A DNA stretch of 64,000 nt from Streptococcus hyovaginalis DSM 12219. GTDB taxonomy: Bacteria; Bacillota; Bacilli; Lactobacillales; Streptococcaceae. The first letter of the stretch is position 1. Every line of letters starts with the position of its first letter. The stretch is from assembly GCF_000420785.1 (NCBI RefSeq), contig NZ_ATVP01000002.1, positions 157,648 through 221,647 of the forward strand, read 5' to 3'. Shown here in pieces: positions 1-9,905 of this stretch. The position numbers were made by a program, and so were the translations under genes. The notes below the pieces were generated by a model. That model did not search any database and was not told the DNA's origin. It worked only from the letters and a program-made list of their open reading frames with translations.

Positions 1-1462
1 TATCGGGACCAGCCAGAATCATCTTAGATTTAAAGTCAACCGTGGCAACAGCTAAGACAACTCCATCCTCAGAAAGGTCTTTACGATCACGAAGAACAGC
101 AGCGCCAATGTCGCCAATACCGTTGCCGTCAACATAAATGTCTTGAGCATTGAAATGTCCGGCGCGTCTAGCAGAATCTTTTGTTAAGGCTAAGACGTCA
201 CCATTTTCCATGATAAAGATATTGTCTTTAGGCACTCCAGTATCAACAGCCAGTCCGGCGTGAACTTTCTGCATGCGGTATTCACCGTGTACTGGCATGA
301 AATACTTAGGTTTTATCAAACGAAGCATGAGTTTTTGCTCTTGTTGACCACCGTGACCGGAGGTATGAATATTGTTAATTTTACCATGGATAACTTCGAC
401 ACCAGCTTCTTGAATCGTGTTGATCAATTTATTAACACTTGTGGTGTTACCTGGGATTGGGCTAGATGAGAAGATAACGGTATCACCAGGTTGCAAGGTT
501 ACTTGACGGTGCATGCCATTGGCGATACGAGCAAGAGCTGCCATAGGTTCCCCTTGAGAACCGGTACACATAATGAGGATTTCACTAGCGTGGTAGTTTT
601 TCATCTCACTTGGCTCGATAATGGTGCCCTTAGGCACTTTGATATAGCCGAGTTCGACCCCATTGACAATGGCTTTTTCCATTGAACGACCAAAGACGAC
701 AATCTTGCGCCCTGTTTTGACAGCAGCTTCAGCGGCTTGTTGGAGGCGGAAGATGTTAGAGGCGAAGGAGGCGAAGATGATGCGCCCTTCGATACCTTCA
801 ATGATCTTCATGATAGATTGCCCAACAACTTTTTCAGAGTTGGTGAAGGTAGGTACCTCAGCGTTAGTGGAGTCTGATAGGAGACAGAGAACGCCTTCTT
901 CACCTAGTGCTGCCATGCGGTGCAAATCTGCAGGCTCACCAACAGGTGTGAAGTCGAATTTAAAGTCCCCTGTACAGACGATTTTACCTTGGGGGGTGTG
1001 GATCACAATCCCTAAGGGTTCTGGAATGGAGTGGGTTGTGCGGAAAAAAGTGACGTTAAGGTTTTTGAAGGTCAATTCTGTGTTGTGATTGATTTCATAC
1101 ATCTTAGCGTCTCGTAAGAGACCGTGTTCTTCCAATTTGCCGCGGATAAGTGCTAGTGCTAGTGGTCCGGCATAGATAGGGATGTTGGCTTGTTTAAGTA
1201 AAAAGGGAATACCACCGATATGATCTTCGTGACCATGGGTGATGACCAATGCTTTGACACGGTCAATATTTTCAACGATATACGAATAATCAGGGATAAC
1301 GTAATCAATCCCTAATAAATCATCTTCAGGGAATTTGATACCAGCATCAACAATGATAATCTCATCCTGGTATTCAATTCCATAAGTATTTTTCCCGATT
1401 TCTCCTAAACCACCAATCGCATAGACCCCAACTTCTTCAGGTTTTAGATTGATATTTGACAT
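1..1462 (-). CDS. rnjA: Ribonuclease J1 (3' end cut by window edge)
   Basis: Metallo-beta-lactamase/beta-CASP ribonuclease acting in the cytoplasm as 5'-3' exonuclease and endonuclease in mRNA decay and rRNA maturation. About 487 N-terminal residues are present of the roughly 555 usual for the family. The zinc-binding motif HGHEDHIGG is encoded near 1210-1240, and the later beta-CASP segment HTSGHGG is also present. The start codon at 1460-1462 gives [18 protein letters not shown], the usual streptococcal N-terminus. It lies just downstream of rpoY on the same strand, the conserved Firmicute order. The ribosome binding site (GAAAGGA on the minus strand) is about 30 nt from the ATG with an 8-bp hairpin in between, which is odd. 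Confidence 0.96.
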   Translation of the reverse strand, partial: MSNINLKPEEVGVYAIGGLGEIGKNTYGIEYQDEIIIVDAGIKFPEDDLLGIDYVIPDYSYIVENIDRVKALVITHGHEDHIGGIPFLLKQANIPIYAGPLALALIRGKLEEHGLLRDAKMYEINHNTELTFKNLNVTFFRTTHSIPEPLGIVIHTPQGKIVCTGDFKFDFTPVGEPADLHRMAALGEEGVLCLLSDSTNAEVPTFTNSEKVVGQSIMKIIEGIEGRIIFASFASNIFRLQQAAEAAVKTGRKIVVFGRSMEKAIVNGVELGYIKVPKGTIIEPSEMKNYHASEILIMCTGSQGEPMAALARIANGMHRQVTLQPGDTVIFSSSPIPGNTTSVNKLINTIQEAGVEVIHGKINNIHTSGHGGQQEQKLMLRLIKPKYFMPVHGEYRMQKVHAGLAVDTGVPKDNIFIMENGDVLALTKDSARRAGHFNAQDIYVDGNGIGDIGAAVLRDRKDLSEDGVVLAVATVDFKSKMILAGPD

Positions 1463-1468
1463 AGTTTT

Positions 1469-1490
1469 TTGGCACTTGATTTAGTGCCAA
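1469..1490 (-). promoter_or_regulatory. Stem-loop between SD and start codon of rnjA
   Basis: Perfect 8-bp inverted repeat TTGGCACT/AGTGCCAA with a 6-nt loop, lying between the purine-rich SD of rnjA and its ATG. There is no T-run after it on the minus strand, so it is not a terminator for rpoY. Folding would bring SD and ATG close together, so it may set rnjA translation or be an RNA-processing site. Confidence 0.5.
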
Positions 1491-1510
1491 TCCTTTCTAT
1501 CTAATTTGGT

Positions 1511-1741
1511 TTAGAATGTTGTTAATTCAAAAACACCATGTTCTTTTTCGTATTCGAGGTGATTGTCAGAGAGCAGTTCAATGTGCTCGATGTTATAAGT
1601 TGTTTGCTCTTCAATAAGCTTGCGTGCTTTGATACGCCCTTCGAGCTCTTCTTTGGCATCAATCTCCACGTAGATAACTTTAGTAGTCTCACGACGTGGG
1701 CTGCGGTCCTTAGTTTCTTGATAAAAAACCTTGTAAATCAT
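1511..1741 (-). CDS. rpoY: RNA polymerase epsilon subunit RpoY
   Basis: Small (76 aa) accessory subunit of Gram-positive RNA polymerase (YkzG/DUF1447 family) that binds the core enzyme near beta-prime. The sequence begins [18 protein letters not shown], characteristic of the family, and the length is normal. It is followed after about 50 bp by rnjA, the arrangement found across Firmicutes, so the two are probably cotranscribed. A typical SD (GAAAGGA) precedes the ATG. No catalytic residues are expected. Confidence 0.95.
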   Translation of the reverse strand: MIYKVFYQETKDRSPRRETTKVIYVEIDAKEELEGRIKARKLIEEQTTYNIEHIELLSDNHLEYEKEHGVFELTTF

Positions 1742-1930
1742 ATATGTCCTTTCTAATAGGTTAAGAAGCTACAACAAAAGAAGACGCCCTAAATGAGGGT
1801 GACTTGTTATATGAAGCGTGTGTCATTCATTAACCGTGATATCGTACAATTACTAAAATTATACCACAAAGAGATACTATAGTAAAAACATTGGCGGAAA
1901 AATTTTGAGAAGGCTTGGTACTCTCTAAAT

Positions 1931-1940
1931 ATGCTATAAT
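1931..1940 (+). promoter_or_regulatory. Extended -10 promoter of the tsaB operon
   Basis: ATGCTATAAT: a perfect TATAAT at 1935-1940 preceded by TG in extended -10 position. No good -35 is seen at standard spacing. It lies 31 bp before the tsaB start. Confidence 0.55.
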
Positions 1941-1971
1941 AAAGAAATAGTTTGATACGAAGGAAGTTGTA

Positions 1972-2661
1972 ATGAAAGTTCTAGCGTTTGATACCTCAAA
2001 TCAGACCTTATCCGTGGCTTTAGTAGAGGATAGTGATTTGCAGGCAGATATGACCTTGACGGTTCAAAAGAACCATAGTGCGAGTTTGATGCCGACTGTC
2101 GATTTTTTGATGCAACAAGTTGGCTGGAAACCTTCTGATTTGGAAAAGATTGTTGTTGCTCAGGGGCCAGGATCTTATACGGGTTTACGTGTGGCAGTAG
2201 CGACAGCTAAGACCTTGGCCTATAGTTTAGGGATAGATCTGGTTGGTGTATCTAGTTTGCAAGCCCTAGCACTGCCTGTTAAGACTGATACCGTCTTGAT
2301 TCCTTTGATAGATGCACGTCGTCAGCATGCTTATGTGGGTTTTTATCAAAATGGGAAGGCTCTTGCTGAGGACACATATGCCAGTATTGAGGTGATCATC
2401 GATAAAGCCAAGGCCTTCGATCAGGTGATCTTTGTTGGGGAAGTGGCGCCCTTTCAGCAAGTCATTTTAGAGGCGTTGCCTCAAGCTATTTGTCAGCCAA
2501 GCTTGCCATCGGCTTATGAGATTGGGAAAATGGCCTTGCATTTGCCAAGTGTTGACGTTGATGCTTTCTTGCCCAACTACTTGAAAAAGGTAGAAGCTGA
2601 AGAAAATTGGCTAAAAACGCATGAAGAAGGTCCTAGAGATGCCTATATCAAGCGGGTCTAA
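1972..2661 (+). CDS. tsaB: tRNA t6A37 biosynthesis protein TsaB
   Basis: Pseudo-enzyme of the ASKHA fold that partners TsaD (with TsaE) to transfer threonylcarbamoyl to A37 of ANN-decoding tRNAs. It is 229 aa, the usual length. The N-terminus MKVLAFDTSNQTLSVAL is diagnostic, followed by the QGPGSYTGLRVAVATAKTL segment. It heads an apparent operon tsaB-rimI-tsaD: the rimI start lies inside its 3' end, and tsaD follows about 105 bp after rimI. SD GAAGGAAG precedes the ATG. It was formerly annotated as glycoprotease-like YeaZ. Confidence 0.95.
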   Translation: MKVLAFDTSNQTLSVALVEDSDLQADMTLTVQKNHSASLMPTVDFLMQQVGWKPSDLEKIVVAQGPGSYTGLRVAVATAKTLAYSLGIDLVGVSSLQALALPVKTDTVLIPLIDARRQHAYVGFYQNGKALAEDTYASIEVIIDKAKAFDQVIFVGEVAPFQQVILEALPQAICQPSLPSAYEIGKMALHLPSVDVDAFLPNYLKKVEAEENWLKTHEEGPRDAYIKRV

Positions 2662-3079
2662 TATAGATAGAGACGCTCTAGCGGCTAGTATTTTTGCCAT
2701 CTTAGATGAGGTGTATGACCAGTCTCCTTGGTCTCAAAAACAGATTGTAGATGATTTATCTCAGGACAATACCGATTATTTTTTCTTGTCCGATGGGGAT
2801 AGAATTATTGCCTTTTTATCCGTTCAAGATCTATTTGGAGAGTTAGAAATCACGAATATTGCTGTTTTGAAGGCTTATCAGGGCCAGGGATTGGCTAAGC
2901 AGTTGCTGCTTCAGTTGGCATCTGTGTCTCAGCCTATTTTTCTAGAGGTTCGTGCATCAAATATCCGAGCGCGCCAGCTTTATCAGAGCTTTGGCTTTGA
3001 AGCTGTCGGGCAGCGCAAAAATTATTATCATCATCCTATGGAAGATGCTATTATCATGAAAAGAGAAGGACAAGCATGA
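2639..3079 (+). CDS. rimI: Ribosomal-protein-alanine N-acetyltransferase (GNAT)
   Basis: GNAT-fold acetyltransferase of the RimI type, which acetylates N-terminal alanine of ribosomal protein S18 in well-studied bacteria. The acetyl-CoA motif A is visible as YQGQGLAKQLL, followed by the typical NIRARQLYQSFGFE segment. I chose the ATG at 2639 rather than the in-frame ATG at 2621 because AGAAGG lies 8 nt upstream of it. The protein is 146 aa. It overlaps the end of tsaB by 23 bp, implying translational coupling in the tsaB-rimI-tsaD cluster. Confidence 0.9.
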   Translation: MPISSGSNIDRDALAASIFAILDEVYDQSPWSQKQIVDDLSQDNTDYFFLSDGDRIIAFLSVQDLFGELEITNIAVLKAYQGQGLAKQLLLQLASVSQPIFLEVRASNIRARQLYQSFGFEAVGQRKNYYHHPMEDAIIMKREGQA

Positions 3080-3184
3080 GGGACTGGTAGGGCTGTCTCA
3101 GCCCATGTCTGAAAGTAATCGATACAAAACATAAGCTAGAGATGTCCGATCGTGGTTTAAAAAACGTAAAAATAAGGAGTTATT

Positions 3185-4192
3185 GTGTCTGATAGATTTA
3201 TTCTGGCGATAGAAAGCTCTTGTGATGAAACAAGTGTGGCTGTTTTGAAAAATGAAGCAGAGCTTTTGAGTAATATTATCGCTAGCCAAGTTGAAAGTCA
3301 TAAACGATTTGGTGGCGTGGTTCCTGAAGTAGCTAGCCGTCATCATGTAGAGGTGATTACGACCTGCATCGACGATGCCTTAGTTGAAGCTGGAATTACA
3401 GCTAAAGACTTATCTGCTGTAGCTGTCACTTATGGACCGGGGCTTGTTGGTGCGCTATTGGTTGGCTTATCAGCTGCCAAGGCCTTTGCCTGGGCTCACG
3501 GTTTACCACTAGTTCCGGTTAATCATATGGCAGGGCATTTGATGGCGGCACGTGAGCAAGGTCAACTGACCTATCCTTTATTAGCTTTGTTAGTTTCTGG
3601 TGGTCATACAGAATTAGTTTATGTGACGGCGCCTGGTGACTACCATATTGTTGGGGAAACGCGTGATGATGCGGTTGGCGAAGCTTATGATAAGGTGGGT
3701 CGTGTCATGGGCTTGACCTATCCTGCAGGTCGGGAAATTGATCAGCTAGCTCATCAGGGAAAAGACGCTTATGATTTCCCAAGAGCTATGCTCCATGACG
3801 ATAGTCTTGAGTTTTCTTTTTCTGGTTTAAAATCAGCCTTTATTAACCTTCACCATAATGCCGCTCAAAAGGAAGAAGCGCTTTTAGTAGAGGATCTATG
3901 TGCCTCTTTTCAAGCAGCAGTTTTAGATGTTTTGTTGGCTAAAACTAAGAAGGCCTTAGAGAAATATCCTGTTGAAACCTTAGTTGTTGCCGGCGGGGTT
4001 GCTGCCAATCAAGGTTTGAGAGAACGTCTGGCGCAAGAAATCACAGATGTTAACGTTGTGATTCCACCGCTTCGTCTCTGTGGTGATAATGCCGGTATGA
4101 TTGCTTTAGCGGCTGCGGTTGAGCTGGACTTAGATCGACATGCCGATATGTCCTTAAATGCTAAGCCTAGCTTGACTTTTCCTACTTTATAA
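3185..4192 (+). CDS. tsaD: tRNA N6-adenosine threonylcarbamoyltransferase TsaD
   Basis: Catalytic subunit (335 aa) of the t6A machinery, an ASKHA-fold metalloenzyme that uses threonylcarbamoyl-AMP. Recognisable segments are AIESSCDET at the N-terminus, the metal-binding histidines in [11 protein letters not shown], and [11 protein letters not shown]. The start is GTG at 3185 with AAGGAG 5 nt upstream; no suitable ATG precedes it. Last gene of the tsaB-rimI-tsaD group, closed by a strong terminator at 4201. Confidence 0.96.
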   Translation: MSDRFILAIESSCDETSVAVLKNEAELLSNIIASQVESHKRFGGVVPEVASRHHVEVITTCIDDALVEAGITAKDLSAVAVTYGPGLVGALLVGLSAAKAFAWAHGLPLVPVNHMAGHLMAAREQGQLTYPLLALLVSGGHTELVYVTAPGDYHIVGETRDDAVGEAYDKVGRVMGLTYPAGREIDQLAHQGKDAYDFPRAMLHDDSLEFSFSGLKSAFINLHHNAAQKEEALLVEDLCASFQAAVLDVLLAKTKKALEKYPVETLVVAGGVAANQGLRERLAQEITDVNVVIPPLRLCGDNAGMIALAAAVELDLDRHADMSLNAKPSLTFPTL

Positions 4193-4200
4193 CCATTCTG

Positions 4201-4231
4201 AAACACTCCTTGAGTTCAGGGAGTGTTTTTG
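4201..4231 (+). terminator. Rho-independent terminator of tsaD
   Basis: AAACACTCC/GGAGTGTTT inverted repeat with a 9-nt loop followed by TTTTTG. The -35 of the azlC promoter lies inside this hairpin. Confidence 0.85.
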
Positions 4232-4238
4232 TTATAAT
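4210..4238 (+). promoter_or_regulatory. azlCD promoter embedded in the tsaD terminator
   Basis: TTGAGT at 4210-4215 and TATAAT at 4233-4238 with a 17-bp spacer. The -35 and most of the spacer coincide with the tsaD terminator hairpin. It lies 35 bp before the azlC ATG. Confidence 0.65.
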
Positions 4239-4272
4239 CAGAGAATATTCTGAAAATTTCAAGAGGAGATCT

Positions 4273-4971
4273 ATGGAAAAAGGTGAGTTTCTCAAAGGGG
4301 CTAAGGCTTCCTTACCGACAGCAGTTGGTTATGTTTCGATTGGGATTGCCTGCGGCGTTGTGGGTGCTAGTAGTGGCTTATCGGCTTGGGAAATGGGCTT
4401 GATGAGTATTTTTATCTACGCAGGATCAGCCCAGTTTGCATTTGCTGCATTGACTTTAGCCAATGCGGATTTAGTGTCGATCGCGATCACCATTTTCCTG
4501 ATTAATCTGCGCCATTTACTGATGAGTTTGCATGTTACAACCCTTTTTAAAGGCATTTCTCTAAGAGAAGGGATAGCTATAGGTACCTTACTGACAGATG
4601 AGAGTTATGGTGTGCTACTTGGAGAAAATGTGAGACGAGAAAATATTCCTGTAGCTTGGATGCATGGGAACAATGTGCTTGCCTACCTAACTTGGATTTT
4701 AGCGGTTATTCTTGGTGCCATGGTCGGCTCCTATATCCCTGATCCTTATGTGCTAGGTTTGGATTTTGCCTTGGTGGCTATGTTTGTGTCGATTTTTGAA
4801 AGTCAATTATCTGGCATGTTGCGCTGGCTTAATCGAACGCCATTAATCTTATTATTGGCTGCTGTGACACTTTCTTATCTGGTCTTAACGATTTTCCTTT
4901 CAGAAGCAATGGTTGTTTTGGGTGCAACTTTGATAGGTTGCACGGTGGGGGTGATAAGCAATGACAACTGA
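4273..4971 (+). CDS. azlC: Branched-chain amino acid exporter large subunit AzlC
   Basis: Integral membrane protein (232 aa) of the LIV-E family that with AzlD exports branched-chain amino acids or analogues. Several hydrophobic helices are evident, with the typical SIFIYAGSAQFAF and NLRHLLMSL segments. The reading frame is open further upstream, but the ATG at 4273 has AGAGGAG just before it, while the longer version would start inside the upstream terminator. It overlaps azlD by 11 bp, so the two are translationally coupled. Confidence 0.93.
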   Translation: MEKGEFLKGAKASLPTAVGYVSIGIACGVVGASSGLSAWEMGLMSIFIYAGSAQFAFAALTLANADLVSIAITIFLINLRHLLMSLHVTTLFKGISLREGIAIGTLLTDESYGVLLGENVRRENIPVAWMHGNNVLAYLTWILAVILGAMVGSYIPDPYVLGLDFALVAMFVSIFESQLSGMLRWLNRTPLILLLAAVTLSYLVLTIFLSEAMVVLGATLIGCTVGVISNDN

Positions 4972-5284
4972 AACCATTTTAGCAGGTATCTTCTTAGGCG
5001 CTATCGTTACTTGGATACCTCGTGTTTTACCCTTTATTTTGATAAAATATAGAGGTCTTCCAGACAGCTTGATTCGTTTTTTAAATTACCTTCCTATAAG
5101 TATCATTTTTGCCTTGACCTTATCCAGTTTAGTTAATGAGCGTCGAGGCCACTTGCCTCAGTTCAATTGGCTTGAAATACTGGCAGTTTTGCCTACTTTT
5201 TGGGTGGCAGCTAAGAGTAAGAATATCCTTCTGGCAGTTTTGACAGGTATTATCTTGATGGCGGTATTAAGGGCTGTGGCTTAA
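4961..5284 (+). CDS. azlD: Branched-chain amino acid exporter small subunit AzlD
   Basis: Small membrane protein (107 aa) of the AzlD family, partner of AzlC. It has about four hydrophobic segments and the common VTWIPRVLPFIL motif near the N-terminus. The start codon lies inside the end of azlC and there is no separate promoter. Substrate specificity in this organism is inferred from the family. Confidence 0.92.
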   Translation: MTTETILAGIFLGAIVTWIPRVLPFILIKYRGLPDSLIRFLNYLPISIIFALTLSSLVNERRGHLPQFNWLEILAVLPTFWVAAKSKNILLAVLTGIILMAVLRAVA

Positions 5285-5327
5285 AGGATTATATGATACA
5301 AAGTAGCGAAACAAAGTGAGGTTAGAC

Positions 5328-6353
5328 ATGTTACATTTTGAAAATGATTATCATAAGGGTGTTCACCCAGACTTGCTACAAGTCATCCTGGAGACAAATG
5401 ATATCAGTCAGTCGGGCTATGGTATGGATGAATATACTGCGCGTGCAACAGCAAAAATTCAGCAAGCTATAGCCTGCCCTGATGCCCAAATTCAGTTTCT
5501 AGCAGGCGGTACACAAACCAATCAGCTTGCGATAGATAGCCTTTTAAAATCTTATGAAGGTGTCATCTCTGCTGAGACAGGCCACATAGCGACACATGAA
5601 GCGGGAGCGATTGAATTTGTTGGTCACAAAGTCATCACACTCCCACACCATGAAGGAAAACTCATCCCGAGAGATGTGGCAGACTACCTTGAGGCTTTTT
5701 ATGAAGATGAAACGCATGAACACATGGTTTTTCCTGGCATGGTTTATGTGACGCATCCTACGGAATATGGGACTCTCTACACCAAGTCAGAATTAACAGA
5801 CTTGGCAACGATCTGTAGACAGTACGAGATACCTTTGTTTTTAGATGGGGCGCGCCTGGGCTACGGATTGGCAGCCAAGGACACTGACGTGACTTTGCCA
5901 GTCATAGCAGAGCTATGTGATGTTTTCTACATCGGTGGTACAAAACTTGGTGCCCTTATGGGAGAGGCATTGGTTTACACTAAAAAAAATATGCCTAAGC
6001 ACTTTCCTGCTATTGTCAAACAGCATGGTGCACTTTTAGCCAAGGGTCGGTTTATTGGTCTGCAGTTTGATCGCTTTTTTACAGATGATTTGTATGTCAG
6101 AATAGGTAAAGAAGCCTTGGTCTTTGCTGACCAGTTAAAGGCACTCTTGAAAGCTAAGGGCTATCGGTTTTATTTGGAAAGTCCTACTAATCAACAGTTC
6201 GTCATTGTAGAAAATAACCAACTGAAACATTTGCAGGAAGCAGTGGTTGTCAGTGTATGGGAAAAATATGATGCTAACCATTCAGTTGTTCGTTTTGCTA
6301 CTAGTTGGTCAACGACGCAAGAGGACATAGAGACTTTAGCAGACTTATTGTAA
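5328..6353 (+). CDS. ltaE: PLP-dependent threonine aldolase-type lyase
   Basis: Fold-type I PLP enzyme of the low-specificity L-threonine aldolase/beta-eliminating lyase family, expected to split threonine or allo-threonine to glycine and acetaldehyde. About 341 aa. Visible features: the N-terminal FENDYHKGVHP, the PLP-ring segment FLDGARLGYGL, and the Schiff-base lysine in GGTKLGALMG. A GTG start at 5316 is possible in frame, but the ATG at 5328 has GTGAGG at good distance and matches the family N-terminus. Alone between two terminators. The exact substrate cannot be told from sequence. Confidence 0.88.
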   Translation: MLHFENDYHKGVHPDLLQVILETNDISQSGYGMDEYTARATAKIQQAIACPDAQIQFLAGGTQTNQLAIDSLLKSYEGVISAETGHIATHEAGAIEFVGHKVITLPHHEGKLIPRDVADYLEAFYEDETHEHMVFPGMVYVTHPTEYGTLYTKSELTDLATICRQYEIPLFLDGARLGYGLAAKDTDVTLPVIAELCDVFYIGGTKLGALMGEALVYTKKNMPKHFPAIVKQHGALLAKGRFIGLQFDRFFTDDLYVRIGKEALVFADQLKALLKAKGYRFYLESPTNQQFVIVENNQLKHLQEAVVVSVWEKYDANHSVVRFATSWSTTQEDIETLADLL

Positions 6354-6364
6354 TTAACGATTAG

Positions 6365-6398
6365 AAAAAGGTGTTGACATTGTTCAACACCTTTTTTC
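6365..6398. terminator. Strong bidirectional terminator
   Basis: AAAAAGGTGTTGA / TTCAACACCTTTTTT, a 13-bp stem with a short loop. It ends the aldolase gene on the plus strand and can stop rpsN transcription coming from the right. Confidence 0.92.
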
Positions 6399-6482
6399 TA
6401 AAAAAATTCTATTGCTAAAGCTGATTCATTTCACTGGAATTTATTACTTTATAAAAATGGCATTTCAAAAGGCTGTAAAATA

Positions 6483-6752
6483 TTACCAGCTAGCCTTTTT
6501 TACACCAGGTAGTTGACCTTTGTGAGCCAATTGACGAAAGTTGATCCGGCTAACACCAAATTTGCGCATATAAGCGTGGGGACGTCCATCAATATGATCT
6601 CGATTTTTCAAACGATTTGGATTTGAATCGCGAGGCAATTTGCGTAGGGCTTCGTAGTCACTTAGAGCTTTTAATTCACGACGTCGTTCAGCGTACTGCT
6701 CAATGAGTTTTAATTGTTTTTCATAACGAGCTATTTTAGATTTTTTTGCCAT
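6483..6752 (-). CDS. rpsN: Zinc-independent 30S ribosomal protein S14 paralogue
   Basis: S14 of the long, C-minus type (89 aa): it has no CxxC zinc ribbon, unlike the about 61-aa zinc form usually found in the S10-spc operon. The C-terminal [21 protein letters not shown] segment appears here as [17 protein letters not shown]. The start at 6750-6752 ([13 protein letters not shown]) has AAGGAG upstream; a longer in-frame start is less likely. In streptococci the zinc-free paralogue is made under zinc starvation and controlled by AdcR; a perfect AdcR box lies 24 bp upstream. It stands alone. Confidence 0.93.
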   Translation of the reverse strand: MAKKSKIARYEKQLKLIEQYAERRRELKALSDYEALRKLPRDSNPNRLKNRDHIDGRPHAYMRKFGVSRINFRQLAHKGQLPGVKKASW

Positions 6753-6775
6753 AAAAGTTCTCCTTTTCAAAGTTA

Positions 6776-6787
6776 TTAACCAGTTAA
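6776..6787. promoter_or_regulatory. AdcR (zinc) operator of rpsN
   Basis: TTAACCAGTTAA, a 12-bp palindrome matching the streptococcal AdcR consensus TTAACYRGTTAA exactly. It lies between the promoter-like AT-rich DNA and the SD of rpsN, suited to repression when zinc is plentiful. Confidence 0.85.
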
Positions 6788-6799
6788 CTATATAAGTAT

Positions 6800-7150
6800 A
6801 TCAAATCGTCAACGAAGAGGCAATTAAAAAATCTTTACCGTATGACGAGCTTGTCCTAGTAGCGATATTAACTCAGTCATAGGTGTTTGGTTAGATGATG
6901 CTTCAGTTTGGGGTGTATTCCAGAAAGTGTTGGCGATAGGTGAGCAGGGTTTAGTAAGGTTGCTATTTGAGAGTGACGTTGCTGGTGTCTGACTTAGGCA
7001 TGAATTGGCACCGTTAGATTTGGAAGCCTTGTTCTAGAGCTATCGAAGGTCTTATTTTGGGGTGTTGTATGGATTTCTAGCTAGGCTAAAGATAGATGAT
7101 TGCCATAAACTGGGGCTAGGGAATGCTTATGTATTTATTCTAATATAGAG
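6800..7150. other. Non-coding stretch, no gene recognised
   Basis: About 350 bp between rpsN and the FAD-binding protein with no open frame of useful length on either strand and no clear hairpin. Base composition is like the coding DNA around it, so it may be a decayed gene, but I recognise no homologous segment. Confidence 0.5.
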
Positions 7151-7156
7151 GCAATC

Positions 7157-7192
7157 AAAAAACCAAGCAAGATTAAGGAGCTTACTTGGTTA
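7157..7192 (-). terminator. Terminator of the FAD-binding oxidoreductase gene
   Basis: On the minus strand AACCAAGTAAG...CTTGCTTGGTT followed by TTTTG, just after the stop codon at 7224. Confidence 0.85.
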
Positions 7193-7223
7193 ATCGCTCT
7201 TAAAAGACAAGTGTTCTATTTGA

Positions 7224-8405
<1,182 letters not shown>

Positions 8406-8528
8406 TTAGCATAAGTTCTTGTTCAGAATAACTTAGAATGATTTTGGAAAGGTAATAAAAGGCAAATTGACATCAAAATGCCTTTGTGTTACTATCTTTA
8501 TAAGAAAAAGCAGTAAAAAGAGGGTAAG

Positions 8529-9071
8529 ATGGCTATTGAAAAGACAGTCAGCGAATTAGCTGAAATTTTAGGCGTTAGTCGTCAAGCGGTAAACAACCGG
8601 ATTAAGACACTTCCAGAAGAAGATATTGACAAAAATGACAAAGGCGTGACGGTGGTCAATCGTAGCGGGTTAATTAAACTGGAAGAAATTTATAAAAAAA
8701 CGATTTTTGAAGATGATCCCATTGATGAGGAAACAAAACAACGTGAAGTTTTGGAACTCTTGATTGATGAGAAAAATTCAGAAATTACGCGTCTCTATGA
8801 GCAGTTAAAAGCTAAAGATGCACAAATTGCGGCTAAAGATGAGCAGATGCGCGTGAAGGATGTGCAGATTGCGGAAAAGGATAAGCAAATCGACCAGCAG
8901 CAGCAATTGACCTTGACGGCTATGCAGGACAAAGAAACATTGAAGTTGGAACTTGAGGAAGCCAAAGAAGAGGCTCATCAAGCACGCACAGAGGCTCAAG
9001 AAATTCAGGAAAAGCATGAAGAAGCCGTCAAAAAAGGGCTCTTTGCGCGTATGTTTAAAAAGAATAAGTAA
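8529..9071 (+). CDS. rocS: RocS-type chromosome segregation/nucleoid protein
   Basis: 180 aa with three parts: an N-terminal helix-turn-helix (residues about 5-30, TVSELAEILGVSRQAVNNRI), a long charged coiled coil (about 75-165, with repeated KDAQIAAKDEQM-type units), and a short basic amphipathic C-terminal helix (KKGLFARMFKKNK). This is the layout of pneumococcal RocS (DUF536), which binds DNA and the membrane and links chromosome segregation to cell division. Assignment rests on architecture and family knowledge. GAGGG-type SD upstream. Monocistronic, closed by a tetraloop terminator. Confidence 0.82.
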   Translation: MAIEKTVSELAEILGVSRQAVNNRIKTLPEEDIDKNDKGVTVVNRSGLIKLEEIYKKTIFEDDPIDEETKQREVLELLIDEKNSEITRLYEQLKAKDAQIAAKDEQMRVKDVQIAEKDKQIDQQQQLTLTAMQDKETLKLELEEAKEEAHQARTEAQEIQEKHEEAVKKGLFARMFKKNK

Positions 9072-9077
9072 ATGATT

Positions 9078-9097
9078 GACCCGAAAGGGTCTTTTTT
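9078..9097 (+). terminator. Terminator of rocS
   Basis: GACCC-GAAA-GGGTC with a GAAA loop followed by TTTTTT. Confidence 0.88.
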
Positions 9098-9117
9098 AGA
9101 ATAGAGGAAAGAAAAAG

Positions 9118-9705
9118 ATGAAAAACCTAGAGCAATACGTAGCCTTTGATTTAGAATTCAATACAGTAAATGACATCAGCCATATCATTCAGTTATCGGC
9201 AGTTAAGTTTGTCAACCATGAGGAAGTGGAGCATTTTGACAGTTATGTCTATAGTGAGGTGCCCTTGCAAAGTTTTATTAATGGCTTGACAGGGATTACG
9301 TCCGAGAAAATTGCGCATGCACCCAAATTAGAGCAAGTGCTGGCAGATTTTGCAGACTTCGTTAATGGCACTTCTTTAGTTGGTTACAATGCACATAAGT
9401 CGGACTTGCCGATTTTAGCTGAGAATGGTCTAGATTTGACCGCCCAGTATGCCGTCGATTTGTACGATGAAGCATTTGAACGTAGGAGTAGTGATTTGAA
9501 CGGGATCGCTAACCTTAAGTTACAGACGGTTGCGGATTTTCTTGGCATTAAGGGAAAAGGTCACGATAGCTTGGAAGATGCGCGCATGACCGCTCTTGTC
9601 TATGAAACATTTTTAGAATTCGATAGTAACAAGTCTTACTTATCCCAGCAGCAGGAAAGTCATGGGGACAATCCTTTTGCTGCTTTAGGTGATTTGTTTG
9701 ATTGA
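9118..9705 (+). CDS. DnaQ-like DEDDh 3'-5' exonuclease
   Basis: 195-aa exonuclease of the DEDDh superfamily (DNA polymerase III epsilon-like). ExoI is AFDLEFNT (first D and E), ExoII includes GYNAHKSDLPIL, and ExoIII is KGHDSLEDARMT, giving the catalytic His and last Asp. It is too small to be PolC and has no polymerase fusion, so it is probably a stand-alone repair or RNA-trimming exonuclease. SD GAGGAAAG just before the ATG. Substrate unknown. Confidence 0.88.
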   Translation: MKNLEQYVAFDLEFNTVNDISHIIQLSAVKFVNHEEVEHFDSYVYSEVPLQSFINGLTGITSEKIAHAPKLEQVLADFADFVNGTSLVGYNAHKSDLPILAENGLDLTAQYAVDLYDEAFERRSSDLNGIANLKLQTVADFLGIKGKGHDSLEDARMTALVYETFLEFDSNKSYLSQQQESHGDNPFAALGDLFD

Positions 9706-9905
9706 CGAAGTTGTCAAGGGCATTTAAACAAACTGAAAAATCATCTTAGGTTAGGTCTTGCTAATGACCTTGGGTCATGTGGTAGGATACAGGTGAACAG
9801 ATAAAGAAACAGGCTTTAATAGAGAAACGAGTAGGATAGAGCTCGGCCGCTAGGGAAATCTTAGAGTCAGTTATTTTCTGTATCACTATTAAAGGAGGTG
9901 AAGAG

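Noticed and set aside
663..1088. 141-codon plus-strand ORF opposite rnjA
   Set aside because: Shadow frame of a strongly conserved gene; no SD or protein features.
3090..3104. GGGCTG-TCT-CAGCCC hairpin between rimI and tsaD
   Set aside because: Stable stem but no T-run, and tsaD is expected to be cotranscribed; function unclear, not called a terminator.
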